64,000 bases of DNA from Paenibacillus sp. Root444D2 (GCF_001426375.1 NZ_LMEO01000051.1:241-64240), one strand, 5' to 3'; counted from the first letter of the stretch, positions 1 to 9,632 are shown. Notes: generated by a model not told the origin, from the letters alone. A program made the numbers and translations.

Positions 1-330
1 CAAATGGATAAAGTCCAGATGTAATAATATGTTATTTTTTGTGGATAACCTTTGATCGCAATTAAACTATTCTACGATGTTAGGTTTGATGCATGCTTAG
101 TGTATTTTTCATCGTTGCAGATGCGAGGGGAAGTGAAATCGTGTCTGTAACGATATATTTCAAGCGTACGGCTCTATATAAGAACCTGGTCATCGGCCAG
201 GTTTTTTTATCTCTTGACCGGAAGCCATCATAAAAAATCACAACCCAGCGGAAGTTACCCCATGGAACAGATGGAGCAACCATTGTACCATCAGGACATA
301 GATGTTATAGAAGGAGGAAAAGGAACGAAT
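1..330. other. Non-coding stretch at the left edge
   Basis: I see no open frame with coding character here. Stop codons close all three plus frames within the first 60 bases. The stretch holds a terminator hairpin near position 196 and, at 311-317, the AAGGAGG ribosome binding site of the first gene. No convincing promoter for the first gene was found. Confidence 0.5.
183..209 (+). terminator. Rho-independent terminator
   Basis: A 7-bp perfect stem (AACCTGG at 183-189 with CCAGGTT at 197-203), a 7-nt loop and a run of T. No coding frame leads into it inside the window, so it ends a transcript from the left of the window or a short untranslated RNA. Confidence 0.75.
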
Positions 331-1524
331 ATGGAGATGAAAAACGGTAAAGAAGCGTTTGTGGAACGTATCATGCAGCTGCCTGTTTTGGATACTCACA
401 CCCACCTTGTGGGCGATCGTCTATGTGCAAGCGACTTCTGGGAAATTGCGCATTATTTCTGGTTGTTTCGCGAGCTGCAGGCTGCAGGGTATCCGGCGAA
501 TGCCATGGAGCTCCCGGAGGATACACGTATCGCTGCCTTTTTGGAAGCTTACCATGGATCAAGAAACACGATGATGAATGTGGTGTTGACCCAAATTTTC
601 AAAAATCTATATGGCATTGTGATCAGCGACGCTGCCTCAGTACGGAAAGCTGACGAAGCTGTCAAACAGACCGCGCAAAGTGTCACATGGGCGCAAGAGG
701 TCGCAGATCGTTTGAACGTTCGCAGGTTCGTCGTGAATATACCCGAGCATGCGGAGTTCCAAGGGATGCGAGAGAACGCCATACTGATTCCGCGAATTGA
801 CGGGAAATTGGGCGGATGGGTCAAAGAAGTTGAGTTGTCGCATAACCCGGCTGAGGCATTCGCTCAAGCGCGTGAGAAGCTTAAGCAACTACTCGACGAG
901 TACAAGGAAGCCGGTTACGTGGGCATCATGACGACATTGCCAAGCTATGAAGCCAGAGCGAATCGCAAGGTTGTGATCGGGCAAGGCAGCACGAAGGATG
1001 AGATATTAATGATGCTTCTGCACGAATTAGGTGCTGCTGCTGAGCAGAGAGGACTTCTCATTCAGTTATTTCTCGGCGTGGAACGTTCCTGGTGCGGAAC
1101 AGCCACCCCGGTCAATGACCCGGCCCGTATCTTGAAGCTATCTGCTTTGTTTGAAGCTTATGCCTGTACCTTCGAGCTTGTGGTGGCCTCGGAGCTCAAC
1201 AATCTGGATATTGTGCAAGCGGCATGGAATTTTCCGAATGTTCATGTGGGCGGACATTGGTGGTTTAACTTTCGGGCGAGTACATACCGGGATAGTATGC
1301 AGTACCGGCTAGAAGCGCTTCCGGCAATCAAAAGCTCGCTCATCGTATCCGATGCCCGTTGTATGGAATGGAGCTACGGCAAGATTTTACTTGTCAAACG
1401 GATTGTGAGCGATTTCCTGTGGGGACAACTCGAAGCTGGGTGGATCGATCATGACACGGCCTTATTTGTTGCAGAGAACTGGTTGTACGGAAGTGCAGCG
1501 AAGCGCTATGGCATCGTTCGTTGA
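331..1524 (+). CDS. Uronate-isomerase-like amidohydrolase
   Basis: A 397-residue protein of the amidohydrolase superfamily, most like glucuronate/uronate isomerases, which interconvert aldose and ketose uronates in the cytoplasm. The metal motif HxH is in DTHTHL (H23, H25). The C-terminal part has the isomerase-like GGHWWFN segment and a conserved SDAR aspartate, then a helical tail ending in SAAKRYG. The length is somewhat below the roughly 470 residues usual for UxaC. ATG at 331 is preferred over an upstream in-frame ATG at 214 because AAGGAGG lies 13 bases before it. It heads a same-strand set with two sugar permeases and a binding lipoprotein, which fits a role on an imported uronic-acid sugar. 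The family is fairly sure; the exact substrate is not. Confidence 0.7.
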   Translation: MEMKNGKEAFVERIMQLPVLDTHTHLVGDRLCASDFWEIAHYFWLFRELQAAGYPANAMELPEDTRIAAFLEAYHGSRNTMMNVVLTQIFKNLYGIVISDAASVRKADEAVKQTAQSVTWAQEVADRLNVRRFVVNIPEHAEFQGMRENAILIPRIDGKLGGWVKEVELSHNPAEAFAQAREKLKQLLDEYKEAGYVGIMTTLPSYEARANRKVVIGQGSTKDEILMMLLHELGAAAEQRGLLIQLFLGVERSWCGTATPVNDPARILKLSALFEAYACTFELVVASELNNLDIVQAAWNFPNVHVGGHWWFNFRASTYRDSMQYRLEALPAIKSSLIVSDARCMEWSYGKILLVKRIVSDFLWGQLEAGWIDHDTALFVAENWLYGSAAKRYGIVR

Positions 1525-1645
1525 TTCAGATTTTCCAATCGTAAAAAAACACAAAGCCCTATAAGTTTCACCATCGCTACCTCCAGACAACCCAAGTAAG
1601 ATGAAGAAGACAAATTGAAGCAGCATATAAGAAGGGGAGGAAACC

Positions 1646-2602
1646 ATGGCCAGTAAAATACAGCCATCCGATCGAACGGTTTACGATTTCTCATCGCAGA
1701 GTCAGAAATGGGCTTTTGTGCGAAAGCATTGGCCGATTTACGTGATCTCATTACCGGGAATTATTTATTTTTTACTTTTTAAATATATCCCGTTATTCGG
1801 CTCCGTCATCGCGTTTCAAAACTACAACATTTTCAAAGGTATTAAAGGAAGTAAATGGGTTGGTTTGGAACATTTCCAACGAATGTTCGAGTATACGGAT
1901 TTCCTTCAAATTTTGAAAAATACGATATTAATCGGTATTTACGATATGTGCTTCGCTTTTCCAGTTCCGATTATTCTGGCCCTTCTCATCAATGAAGTGC
2001 GAGTGATGATGTATAAGAGGATTGTTCAAACCGTAGTTTATATGCCGCATTTCCTGTCATGGGTCATCGTAGGCGGAGTTGTCGTAGGGGTATTATCGCC
2101 ATCCACGGGAATCGTCAATCATTTGCTATCCATATTTAATATCGAACCTATTTATTTCTTAGGCGAAAATACCTATATTCGGACCATTCTAATCAGCTCA
2201 GGGGTGTGGAAGGATAGCGGATGGGGAACCATCATCTATTTGGCTGCGATTGCTGGTATCAACCCCGATCTGTATGAAGCTGCACAAATCGATGGAGCCA
2301 GCCGTATTCGTCAAGTGTTCTCCATCACAATTCCGAGTATTTTGCCAACGATTGTCATTTTATTCCTACTGCATATCGGTAATTTTCTAGATTTCGGTTT
2401 CGAACGCGTCTTTGTATTTCTTAACCCGCTTAACAATGAGAATGGGGAGATTATTGATACGTTTGTGTACCGGGCAGGGCTTGTTGATCGTCAATACAGC
2501 TACACGACCGCCATTGGTTTGTTCAAGTCGGTTGTGGGTCTTATGTTAATCATGATCAGTAATACGTTTAGTAAAAAGTTGACCGGAGAAGGTTTGTACT
2601 GA
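1646..2602 (+). CDS. LplB-type ABC sugar permease
   Basis: Inner-membrane permease of a carbohydrate ABC importer, 318 residues, of the LplB/YteP type. It has a short cytoplasmic N-terminus and about six hydrophobic spans, the first at IYVISLPGIIYFLLF. The EAA loop that contacts the ATPase reads YEAAQIDGASRIRQ in the last third. An AAGGGGAGG ribosome binding site precedes ATG 1646. It is followed 28 bases later by the partner permease and then by the binding lipoprotein. No ATPase gene is in the operon, as is usual for this subfamily, which generally shares an MsmX-type ATPase encoded elsewhere. The substrate is inferred as an oligosaccharide, perhaps uronate-containing from the upstream gene. 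Confidence 0.88.
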   Translation: MASKIQPSDRTVYDFSSQSQKWAFVRKHWPIYVISLPGIIYFLLFKYIPLFGSVIAFQNYNIFKGIKGSKWVGLEHFQRMFEYTDFLQILKNTILIGIYDMCFAFPVPIILALLINEVRVMMYKRIVQTVVYMPHFLSWVIVGGVVVGVLSPSTGIVNHLLSIFNIEPIYFLGENTYIRTILISSGVWKDSGWGTIIYLAAIAGINPDLYEAAQIDGASRIRQVFSITIPSILPTIVILFLLHIGNFLDFGFERVFVFLNPLNNENGEIIDTFVYRAGLVDRQYSYTTAIGLFKSVVGLMLIMISNTFSKKLTGEGLY

Positions 2603-2630
2603 TACGGAAGGAGACAGGAGGTGAATCGCT

Positions 2631-3500
2631 ATGATTATGACAAGAGGCCATAAAATTTTTAATATATTCAACATCATTTTGCTAGGTATCATTGGATTGA
2701 GCATGGTGCTTCCCCTTATTCACATTATTGCGCAGTCATTAAGCAATAACACGGCCATTAATGCGGGGAAGGTATCACTCTGGCCAGTTGGCTTCACACT
2801 GGGAAGCTATAAACTTATTTTACAGGACCCGACGATATGGATTGGGTTTCGGAATAGTGTCATTATTACGGTTTTTGGCACCTTGATCAACCTGTTTATG
2901 ACAACAACGCTAGCTTATCCTTTATCTAGACCTGAATATTTGTTCCGTAGATCGATTCTCGTGATGGTGCTGTTTACCCTTATTTTCAGCGCACCGTTAA
3001 TTCCGAATTATTTGTTAGTGAAACAGTTAGGGCTTCTTAATACACTTTGGGCTTTAATGCTTCCTATGGCGATAAGCGCGTTTAATTTATTCGTTATGCG
3101 TTCATTTTTCCTGAACTTACCGACGGAGCTGCTGGATTCGGCAAGAATTGACGGGTGTGGGGAGTTTCGGATATTGTGGAATATTGTACTGCCACTTTCG
3201 AAACCTGCAATGGCTACGATGGGCATCATGTACGCAGTGGGTCATTGGAACCGTTATGCAGAGGCTGTGTTTTATATCGATCATCGCAATTGGATTCCGC
3301 TGCAAGTGCGGCTAAGAGAAATTGTATTTACAGATCAAATGGGGCAATCGGACGTTTCTTCGGAATTAATGCTATTACTATCACCTGAAGGGATTAAGAT
3401 GGCAGTCATTGTCGTGGCTACAATCCCCATCCTTTGCGTATATCCGTTCCTGCAGAAGCACTTTATCCAAGGGATGATGGTAGGTTCAGTGAAATCCTGA
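2631..3500 (+). CDS. LplC/YtcP-type ABC sugar permease
   Basis: Second permease of the importer, 289 residues, with about six membrane spans and the EAA loop LLDSARIDGCGEFR around residues 165-180. It should form a heterodimer with the product of 1646-2602. AGGAGGTGA directly upstream supports ATG 2631. The C-terminus (QKHFIQGMMVGSVKS) is typical of this subfamily. The lipoprotein gene follows after 28 bases. The family assignment is firm; the substrate is unknown. Confidence 0.88.
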   Translation: MIMTRGHKIFNIFNIILLGIIGLSMVLPLIHIIAQSLSNNTAINAGKVSLWPVGFTLGSYKLILQDPTIWIGFRNSVIITVFGTLINLFMTTTLAYPLSRPEYLFRRSILVMVLFTLIFSAPLIPNYLLVKQLGLLNTLWALMLPMAISAFNLFVMRSFFLNLPTELLDSARIDGCGEFRILWNIVLPLSKPAMATMGIMYAVGHWNRYAEAVFYIDHRNWIPLQVRLREIVFTDQMGQSDVSSELMLLLSPEGIKMAVIVVATIPILCVYPFLQKHFIQGMMVGSVKS

Positions 3501-3528
3501 TATTTTCTTTTGGAAAGAAGGGGTTCTT

Positions 3529-5100
3529 TTGAAAAAAGTTACAAGTGTCGCGATCGTCGCTGTAATGTCTGTTGGTACTTTAGCAGGCTGTTCAACGGGA
3601 AAAACCGATCAGGAACAAGCGACGCCGTCATCAGTCACAACAGCGGCAAAAAAGGCACCGACCAAGTTTTCTATTTCATATCCGACCACGACTAACACTG
3701 GATACCACACTCGTGTTGACATTAACAATGACAAATGGGTGAAGAAATTGGAGGAGCTGACGAATACCGACCTTACGCTGAGAGTAACGGAAGTAAGCAA
3801 GATGGGCGTTTTGTTCGCGAGCAATGACATTCCAGATGTGGTAGGCAGCTTGGGCACTGCGACAGACAAAGCGATGTCAGGTTCCGTAGAAGCAGGAATG
3901 TTCTTGCCACTGGATGACTTGCTGAAACAGAATGCACCTAATTTAATGAAAACAGTGCCAAAGGAAGCGTGGGACGCCGTATCCTATAATGGGAAGATTT
4001 ATGGTATCCCCAACTGGTTAGAGAATCCTTCTAGACGTGCTACGTTTATTCGTACCGATCTACTTGAAAAGGCAGGTTTACAGCCACCTAAAACAATCGA
4101 TGAATTCCTGAATGTACTTCGAACGTTTAAGGCAATGGGTGTTAAATATCCATATGGTGCTCGTGAGAATTTGAAATATGCCGACACCGTTCTGGGTGCA
4201 TTTGATGTGCTGCCTTATAAAGAACAATTCGAGTTTGTAAACGGTCAAGTTGTTCCGAAGTTTTTTGACGTGGAAAATATGACCAAAGCACTTAACGTGA
4301 TCAAGACCATGTTTGATGAAGGTTTGATGGCCAAAGAGTTCGCGACGACAACCTCGACCGATTGGTTGAAAAATATCCGCAACGGCGATGTTGGTATCTG
4401 GTCCTCCAACTTAGTCAGCTTGAATGATTTCCGGACGAACATTCCGAATGCAGTGAAAGACGCCAAGATTGATGTTATCGCTTCACCGAAGGGACCGGAT
4501 GGCAAAGGCGGATATCTGATGTATCAGCCAGTCATTGGCGCTCACTATATCAACAAAAACGTGAAACTTGAAACGGCCGCAGAAATCGTTAAATATTTCG
4601 ACTGGATGACGTCAGAGGAAGCATTCAAGTTCTTTACTTTTGGTATCGAAGGTGATACGTATACGGTAGTTGACGGTAAAGTGAAGTATAAGGAACCGAC
4701 CAACAAAGAAGAACAAGAGGAGCAGGATCACCGTGGTACGCTGCACTCCTCCCATGAAAGTACGGTTAACCGTCTGAAAATGCAAACGGATTCTAACGGA
4801 CCTTATATTTTGAATGCATTTGACAATATTTTAGCAAAAGAAGGCTTATCGGGTATTGGTTTTTCTCCTAATTTGGAGGCCGATGCCAAGTACCCGGATG
4901 CCGCTTCACCGGGTTCGGATGCTGGTCCGAAGATTATTATGGATCATATGATTAAAATGATTTACGGCAAAGAACCGATTTCCGACTGGCCAAAGGTCAT
5001 TGAAGAGTATAAAACCAAAGGCGGCAACGAGATCATTAAAGAAGCGACGGACCGTTATAACAATAAAAAAGGCGTGCTTTTTCTGGGTAAGAAACCGTAA
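3529..5100 (+). CDS. LplA-family sugar-binding lipoprotein
   Basis: Extracellular solute-binding protein of about 523 residues that feeds the two permeases upstream. The N-terminal signal peptide ends in a lipobox (LAGC), so it is lipid-anchored outside the membrane. The start is TTG at 3529, preceded by GAAAGAAGGGG. It is a close paralog of the protein at 16709-18283: both share long blocks such as DIPDVVGS and DHMIKMIYGKEPI, and near-identical C-terminal regions. The gene ends 17 bases before the left arm of a terminator that has been split by an insertion sequence. Confidence 0.87.
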   Translation: MKKVTSVAIVAVMSVGTLAGCSTGKTDQEQATPSSVTTAAKKAPTKFSISYPTTTNTGYHTRVDINNDKWVKKLEELTNTDLTLRVTEVSKMGVLFASNDIPDVVGSLGTATDKAMSGSVEAGMFLPLDDLLKQNAPNLMKTVPKEAWDAVSYNGKIYGIPNWLENPSRRATFIRTDLLEKAGLQPPKTIDEFLNVLRTFKAMGVKYPYGARENLKYADTVLGAFDVLPYKEQFEFVNGQVVPKFFDVENMTKALNVIKTMFDEGLMAKEFATTTSTDWLKNIRNGDVGIWSSNLVSLNDFRTNIPNAVKDAKIDVIASPKGPDGKGGYLMYQPVIGAHYINKNVKLETAAEIVKYFDWMTSEEAFKFFTFGIEGDTYTVVDGKVKYKEPTNKEEQEEQDHRGTLHSSHESTVNRLKMQTDSNGPYILNAFDNILAKEGLSGIGFSPNLEADAKYPDAASPGSDAGPKIIMDHMIKMIYGKEPISDWPKVIEEYKTKGGNEIIKEATDRYNNKKGVLFLGKKP

Positions 5101-5116
5101 TACTTCAGTCACTAAG

Positions 5117-5135
5117 AAACTGCCCCGTGAGTGAG
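5117..5135 (+). terminator. Left half of a terminator split by an IS
   Basis: AAACTGCC at 5117-5124 pairs with GGCGGTTT at 6826-6833 (8 bp, one G-T pair), followed by T at 6834-6837. Removing the insertion element and one target copy restores a compact hairpin with a 10-nt loop and T-tract just behind the lipoprotein gene. The element therefore landed in the terminator loop and separated its arms by about 1.7 kb. Confidence 0.7.
5126..5135. repeat. Left target-site duplication
   Basis: CGTGAGTGAG occurs immediately left of the element and again at 6817-6826 immediately right of it. An exact 10-bp direct repeat bordering perfect inverted ends is the expected footprint of transposition. Confidence 0.8.
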
Positions 5136-5181
5136 AGGCCACTGAAGAACTGTCACATTTTATTAAATGGTGTTTACTAAG

Positions 5182-5220
5182 CAAAAAAGAAGACATCGCC
5201 CACTCGGGAAGATGTCTTCT
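5182..5220 (-). terminator. Terminator of the transposase gene
   Basis: AGAAGACATC (5188-5197) and GATGTCTTCT (5211-5220) form a 10-bp perfect stem. Read on the minus strand it is followed by a T-run (complement of 5183-5188) and lies just after the transposase stop. On the plus strand it is followed by TTT and may partly replace the split terminator of the sugar operon. Confidence 0.7.
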
Positions 5221-5252
5221 TTTGCTGTATGTAGCTTTTCCGTACATCAATT

Positions 5253-6725
5253 TCAATCATTTAGCTTTAATATTCGTTTTAGATTCACCGTAAAAATCGC
5301 CATTGCTCCCTGTAGTTCCATACCTAATAAACCCGAGGATGTGGCTACATCATACCCGTGTCTGTGCTTCAACTCACTGTTTTTAGCTTCAATTTTGTAA
5401 CGTTCCTTCGACTTCGCTTTGAAATCTTCACTTTCTTGAAATACCATTTGCTCAGAATGTTCGTCGGACTTTATGCTGACGGAATAGCTTTTCGACTTGG
5501 CTCCTTCCTTGTAGCAACCTTCCCGAAGAGGGCAACGCTTACACTTCGACACATCAAAATAATAGGTCGTCACCTGGTTCTTGCTGACGCCTTTTTTTCC
5601 TTGCCGCGCTCTCCGCATCGCCAAATGGCCGGCTTTACAGACATACATACCTGCGTCTTTGTTGAACTCAAACTCCTCTTCTTTTTTTCGGTTTCCTTGG
5701 CTAACCACAGGATTTAGTTTGGATACTAAATCAATATCATTTATTTTGCTGTAGATGAGATTGTCCTTCTCCGAGTACGCCATATCGCCAATCACTGTTC
5801 GGACATCCATGCCTGCGGCTTTACTTTTTTCAATAAGTGCTTGCAACTGCTTGCCGTCGTTCTTTTCACCTGTGGTGACGATGGCAGCTGTAATAATACG
5901 TTCCTCGGTCATGGCCAGATGTGTCTTGTACCCAAAAAAAGCGGAGTCCGCACTTTTGTGCCCAATACGTGCGTCAACATCTTCCGAAATTTGAAGATGC
6001 TCCACATCATCTTGAACAGTTTCCTTCAACAGATTAAGCGGTTCCTGAAGTTTAGGAACTAGCGGTATCCCTAAATCATTTTCTACGATGTGAATAAGCT
6101 TTTGTCAATAGCTAAGCTCGTCTTTCAAAAATGTACTGACATTTTTAGCAGGAAGCTTACCCTTTAGGGTTTCGTCTATGGTATAGAGGGCTTTTCGCAC
6201 CTTGCGTGCTCGATCCTGTAAGATTTCTTGTGGGGACTTCTGGTTGTAGCGCGCTTTCGTGTGGGTGGCATCAACAATAATTGATGTGCTTTTGATGATT
6301 TCCTTCTCAATGGCGAGTGACACGGTTTTCTCAATGAGCAAATCCAACATATTCATGTTTTTCAACCGGAGTTTTCGGAACTTGGTCAAGGAACTGGGAT
6401 CCATTACAGGGTCCTCCGGTGCCATCCCTAGGAAATACTTAAAAGACATATCGTACCGAGAGCGATCGACAATATCCACATCGGACAAATCGAATATAGC
6501 TTTCAGTAACAAGTATTTGAACATTCGAATTGGATCAATAGCGTTACGACCATTATCGAGACAATAATTGACTTGAAGTTCTTCGTATATGAATGAAAAA
6601 TCCACGAGTTCATTAATTTTGCGTAGCAAATTATCCTTGGGCACAATCAAGTTATAGAGTTCGTAGTAAGGACTTAATACCAAAGTCTGCTGTTTTTGGA
6701 TCACTCGGCTCACCTTTTTTCCCAT
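5253..6725 (-). pseudogene. IS1182-like transposase, interrupted by a stop
   Basis: A DDE-type transposase. The N-terminal half (from ATG 6725, MGKKVSRVIQ) has the helical DUF772-like region with DATHTKARY. The C-terminal half has GYKTHL, GDMAYSE and a Cys-rich stretch (CKAGH, CKRCPLREGC), and ends in a conserved KNSELKHRHG segment. A TGA at 6105-6107 cuts the frame after DELSY. Reading through it in the same frame continues without a gap (QKLIHIVENDLGIP), so this is a single nonsense change, possibly TGG to TGA, and not a frameshift. The reconstructed length of about 490 residues is normal for the family. Confidence 0.82.
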
Positions 6726-6816
6726 GATACCTAAAAGTATACAAGAAAAAAGCGCAGTCTCCTCAAAATTTTGAGAAAACTGCACCTTTTATTTAATTGA
6801 ACTTTTTCAGTGGCCT

Positions 6817-6826
6817 CGTGAGTGAG
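6817..6826. repeat. Right target-site duplication
   Basis: Second copy of CGTGAGTGAG. Its last base begins the right arm of the split terminator (GGCGGTTT, then T). Confidence 0.8.
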
Positions 6827-6928
6827 GCGGTTTTTTTGACGCCAGAATTTATAAGATTACCTCCGGCATTCTTGCAGGGTTACATAGTTTTGGCTCGCGT
6901 TTGAGGGGAAGGAATACCTCTTGACAGT

Positions 6929-7696
6929 CTAATTCTCATCCCGAAAAGCGCTTGGTGTTTTCCCGACCTTTTGCTTAAAAACCAACATAAAATGCTTTGG
7001 ACTTTGATAACCGGAAAGACGCGCTACATCATAAATCTTCAATTGAGTACCTGAGAGCAATTGCTTGGATCTTTCGATCCTCGCTTCCGTAATATAGTCT
7101 GAAAGATTGGTCTTCGTTTCGGTTTTAAACAGCTGGCACAAATAGTTTGGATTAAGATGGACATTATCCGCTATAACCTGCAGCCGCAAATCATCCTGAA
7201 TATGAGTTCCGATATACTCCCTCACCTTTCGTATTATTGAAGAAGTCTTTTCCGTATGAGTTCCGGTGCCTTCGACTGGATTCTTCTCGGCCGGCTTGGG
7301 TTCGAAGGGGGATGGAGTCATTGGACCTGGGATCCTTCTGATCTTACCTATCGCCGTTATCAGCGCCATTCTGTCAATTGGTTTCAGCAAGTAATCGCAT
7401 ACCCGATAACGAATCGCCTGCTGAGCATATTCAAAATCGCTGTATCCGCTTACAATGATGATTGGAATGTCTGCATGCATCTCTCTAATCCGGGCCGTCA
7501 GGGTCAAACCGTCCATTTCCGGCATCCGAATATCCGTAATGATGCAATCCGGTGGTTCCTCATGCAGCATATAATGCAGCGCTTCTTTGGCATTGGCTGC
7601 ACTTTTGACTATCCGGAAATCATCCGGCATTTGCTCGATTAATTGGGTAATACCTTGACGGATAACCGCCTCATCCTCCACCAGTAAAATATTCAT
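6929..7696 (-). CDS. YesN-type AraC response regulator
   Basis: A 255-residue cytoplasmic response regulator. Residues 1-120 form a receiver domain with the acidic pair in VEDE, the phosphoacceptor aspartate in ITDIRMP and lysine in LLKPID. A short proline-rich linker follows, then an AraC-type double helix-turn-helix (VHLNPNYLCQLFK and IYDVARLSGYQSPKHF). Upstream, GGAAAGG precedes ATG 7696. It lies 18 bases after the histidine kinase gene, so the two form an operon. Divergent placement next to the Ugp-like importer suggests that this operon is its target, as is common for YesMN-type pairs. The regulated operon is inferred. Confidence 0.88.
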   Translation of the reverse strand: MNILLVEDEAVIRQGITQLIEQMPDDFRIVKSAANAKEALHYMLHEEPPDCIITDIRMPEMDGLTLTARIREMHADIPIIIVSGYSDFEYAQQAIRYRVCDYLLKPIDRMALITAIGKIRRIPGPMTPSPFEPKPAEKNPVEGTGTHTEKTSSIIRKVREYIGTHIQDDLRLQVIADNVHLNPNYLCQLFKTETKTNLSDYITEARIERSKQLLSGTQLKIYDVARLSGYQSPKHFMLVFKQKVGKTPSAFRDEN

Positions 7697-7714
7697 CTTC
7701 GAAAATGTCCTTTC

Positions 7715-9487
7715 CTATATCGGTATCGTTAGTGTAAAGGATGCCCCGCAGTCCGGTGTCCCATCAATATCAAGGGTATGTTCCTCCCCGTACATAAGTA
7801 TCATTCGCAGATTGATGTTTCGGAGGGCTAAGCCTCTGCCGGACAGAACGCCTTGTTCAAATAGCGACTCTTTTGGTGGTTTCAACGATTTCCTTAGTCG
7901 CTCGATATCCGAGTCGGTAAGTCCTTTTCCGTTATCACTCACCGTCAGCAGCAGCTTATTATCAAATTGTGCAGCCATGATCCAGATCGTCCCCCCGTGC
8001 TCAAGACTATCTAGGCCGTGATAGATGGCATTCTCAACCAATGGTTGGAGCAATAGCTTTGGAATAGCCAACCCCAGCAGCTCCGTTTCGGCGTCGATAA
8101 TAACGCTCAGTCTATCTCCGTAGCGGATTTGCTGAATTTTGACATACGAACGTATCGATTCCAGTTCGTCGCCAAGCATGACCATGCGGTCATGCTTATC
8201 GACAGAATAACGCAGCAAGCTGCCCAATGCGGATACCATATCGGAAACGTCGTAAGCCTTGTGCCGGATTGCCATCATATTAATCGATTCCAGTGTATTA
8301 TAAATAAAATGTGGATTTATGCGCGAAAGCAGTGCGGCGATCTCGGCTTCCCGTTCCTTTAAACCCAACACGTAGACTTCCTGGATCAGGTTATTAATCT
8401 CCTCGGTCATCCGGTTGAAGCCTTGAATCAAATGACCGATTTCATCGTTCGATGAAACGATAAGGCTTTGATTCAACTTGCCATGCTGCATAAGCCGCAT
8501 TTTATTCTTAAGTAAAATTAACGGCTGGCTAAATCTGTAGGAGAAGAACAGCGCCAGCAGACCCGCAGCAAACAGACATACTAACCCGATACCAATCGTA
8601 TAGTTGCGTAATTCGACCGATTTCTGCAGAAGTAATTCCAGCGGAATCATGCTTACCACTTTCAACTGCAGCAGTCTAGAATCCTCAGACAAGATTAAGT
8701 AAGGCTTTCCATCGATATCCATGCGCCTATTCGTATTTTCATTGGGTAGCTGTTCAAGAACTCTGTACGTAGGGAAATCCGTATTATCTGCGTTCTGCTC
8801 GTAATAAAGCTCGTTATTCCTGTTGACAACCACTACACGCCCGATCTCGGCAACCTGATAACCAGACATAATCTGTTCAAAAACCTCCAGACGATAATCG
8901 AGCTTGATCATGCCGATCACCTGCGTAGAGCTAGGGTCTCTAATTAATTTGGCAAGAGAAACATATCGCTCAGAAGTCGATTCCAGTAAATAGTTGGGCT
9001 TGTGCTGGGCAATAGCCACCCATTTGCCATCCGCCTCTTTAACCTGGGGCCACCAGGTTTCCTGATTATAATCGATAAACGGTTTAACAATGTAAGGATC
9101 CATACTCGTAAATATAAACCCATTATTGGCAATAACCTGAATGCCACGAATTTCCGTTTTATAAAAATTAGTAGCGACGATATGGCGGTACATCCTGCCT
9201 CTTTCCTCTATGGAGGGCACCGCCAGACGATTTCCAGGATCGTCGTATTTTTCCAGTAAAGCGCGGACATCTTCGTTGTAGAGCGGAAGAAGTGATAGAT
9301 TCTGCATATTTTCTTCCAGGTTTTGTTCAAGGCTTTGGTTGATTTGATGAATAATCCGAACTGCGTAATCCATTGTTTTTTGTTCTAATGTAGAGGAAAA
9401 GTCTCGATAGGTAACGAAACCCTGTATGCCAAGAGGAACGGCGATTAATAAAAGAAATAGGATGAGCATTTTCTGCCTCAAATTCAT
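7715..9487 (-). CDS. YesM-type sensor histidine kinase
   Basis: Membrane histidine kinase of about 590 residues. The first span follows the start (MLILFLLLIAVPLG), then comes an extracellular Cache-like sensor, a second span (IGIGLVCLFAAGLLALFF), a HAMP linker with NDEIGHL, the family phosphorylation box INPHFIYNTLE, and an ATPase domain (QPLVENAIYHG, VSDNGKG). ATG 9487 was chosen because the protein then begins directly with the first span. A longer in-frame start at 9604 would add 39 polar residues, and neither start has a strong ribosome binding site. It pairs with the response regulator 18 bases downstream and probably senses a ligand outside the cell related to the divergent importer. 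Confidence 0.85.
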   Translation of the reverse strand: MNLRQKMLILFLLLIAVPLGIQGFVTYRDFSSTLEQKTMDYAVRIIHQINQSLEQNLEENMQNLSLLPLYNEDVRALLEKYDDPGNRLAVPSIEERGRMYRHIVATNFYKTEIRGIQVIANNGFIFTSMDPYIVKPFIDYNQETWWPQVKEADGKWVAIAQHKPNYLLESTSERYVSLAKLIRDPSSTQVIGMIKLDYRLEVFEQIMSGYQVAEIGRVVVVNRNNELYYEQNADNTDFPTYRVLEQLPNENTNRRMDIDGKPYLILSEDSRLLQLKVVSMIPLELLLQKSVELRNYTIGIGLVCLFAAGLLALFFSYRFSQPLILLKNKMRLMQHGKLNQSLIVSSNDEIGHLIQGFNRMTEEINNLIQEVYVLGLKEREAEIAALLSRINPHFIYNTLESINMMAIRHKAYDVSDMVSALGSLLRYSVDKHDRMVMLGDELESIRSYVKIQQIRYGDRLSVIIDAETELLGLAIPKLLLQPLVENAIYHGLDSLEHGGTIWIMAAQFDNKLLLTVSDNGKGLTDSDIERLRKSLKPPKESLFEQGVLSGRGLALRNINLRMILMYGEEHTLDIDGTPDCGASFTLTIPI

Positions 9488-9632
9488 ATTGATTTGTTTA
9501 GAAGACGGCCTCCAGCTGCATCTTCGGCTCCTCACTTCAGAATATAGCCCAAGTATATCACGATGGAAGGCGATTAAAAGGTTAATTCCAAATGATCTGA
9601 ACATATAGAACCAAACCTTAAGATTAGAGGAT

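Larger units (their letters stand above)
5136..6816 (-). mobile_element. IS1182-like insertion sequence
   Basis: A 1681-bp element bounded by perfect 11-bp inverted ends (AGGCCACTGAA at 5136-5146 and its complement at 6806-6816) and a 10-bp target duplication. It carries one transposase gene on the minus strand, interrupted by a stop codon. Size and transposase type fit the IS1182 group. The intact ends and exact duplication suggest a fairly recent insertion. Because the transposase is broken, movement would need help from another copy. Confidence 0.85.

Noticed and set aside
283-311. Promoter TTGTAC-17-TATAGA for the first gene
   Set aside because: The -10 would overlap the start of the ribosome binding site at 311-317, so transcription would begin downstream of it.
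5358-5717. Plus-strand frame inside the insertion sequence
   Set aside because: It is the complement of the transposase and shows no domain of its own.
6105-6107. Programmed readthrough or selenocysteine at the transposase TGA
   Set aside because: No selenocysteine hairpin or readthrough context was seen, and a single nonsense change in a transposase is the simpler reading.
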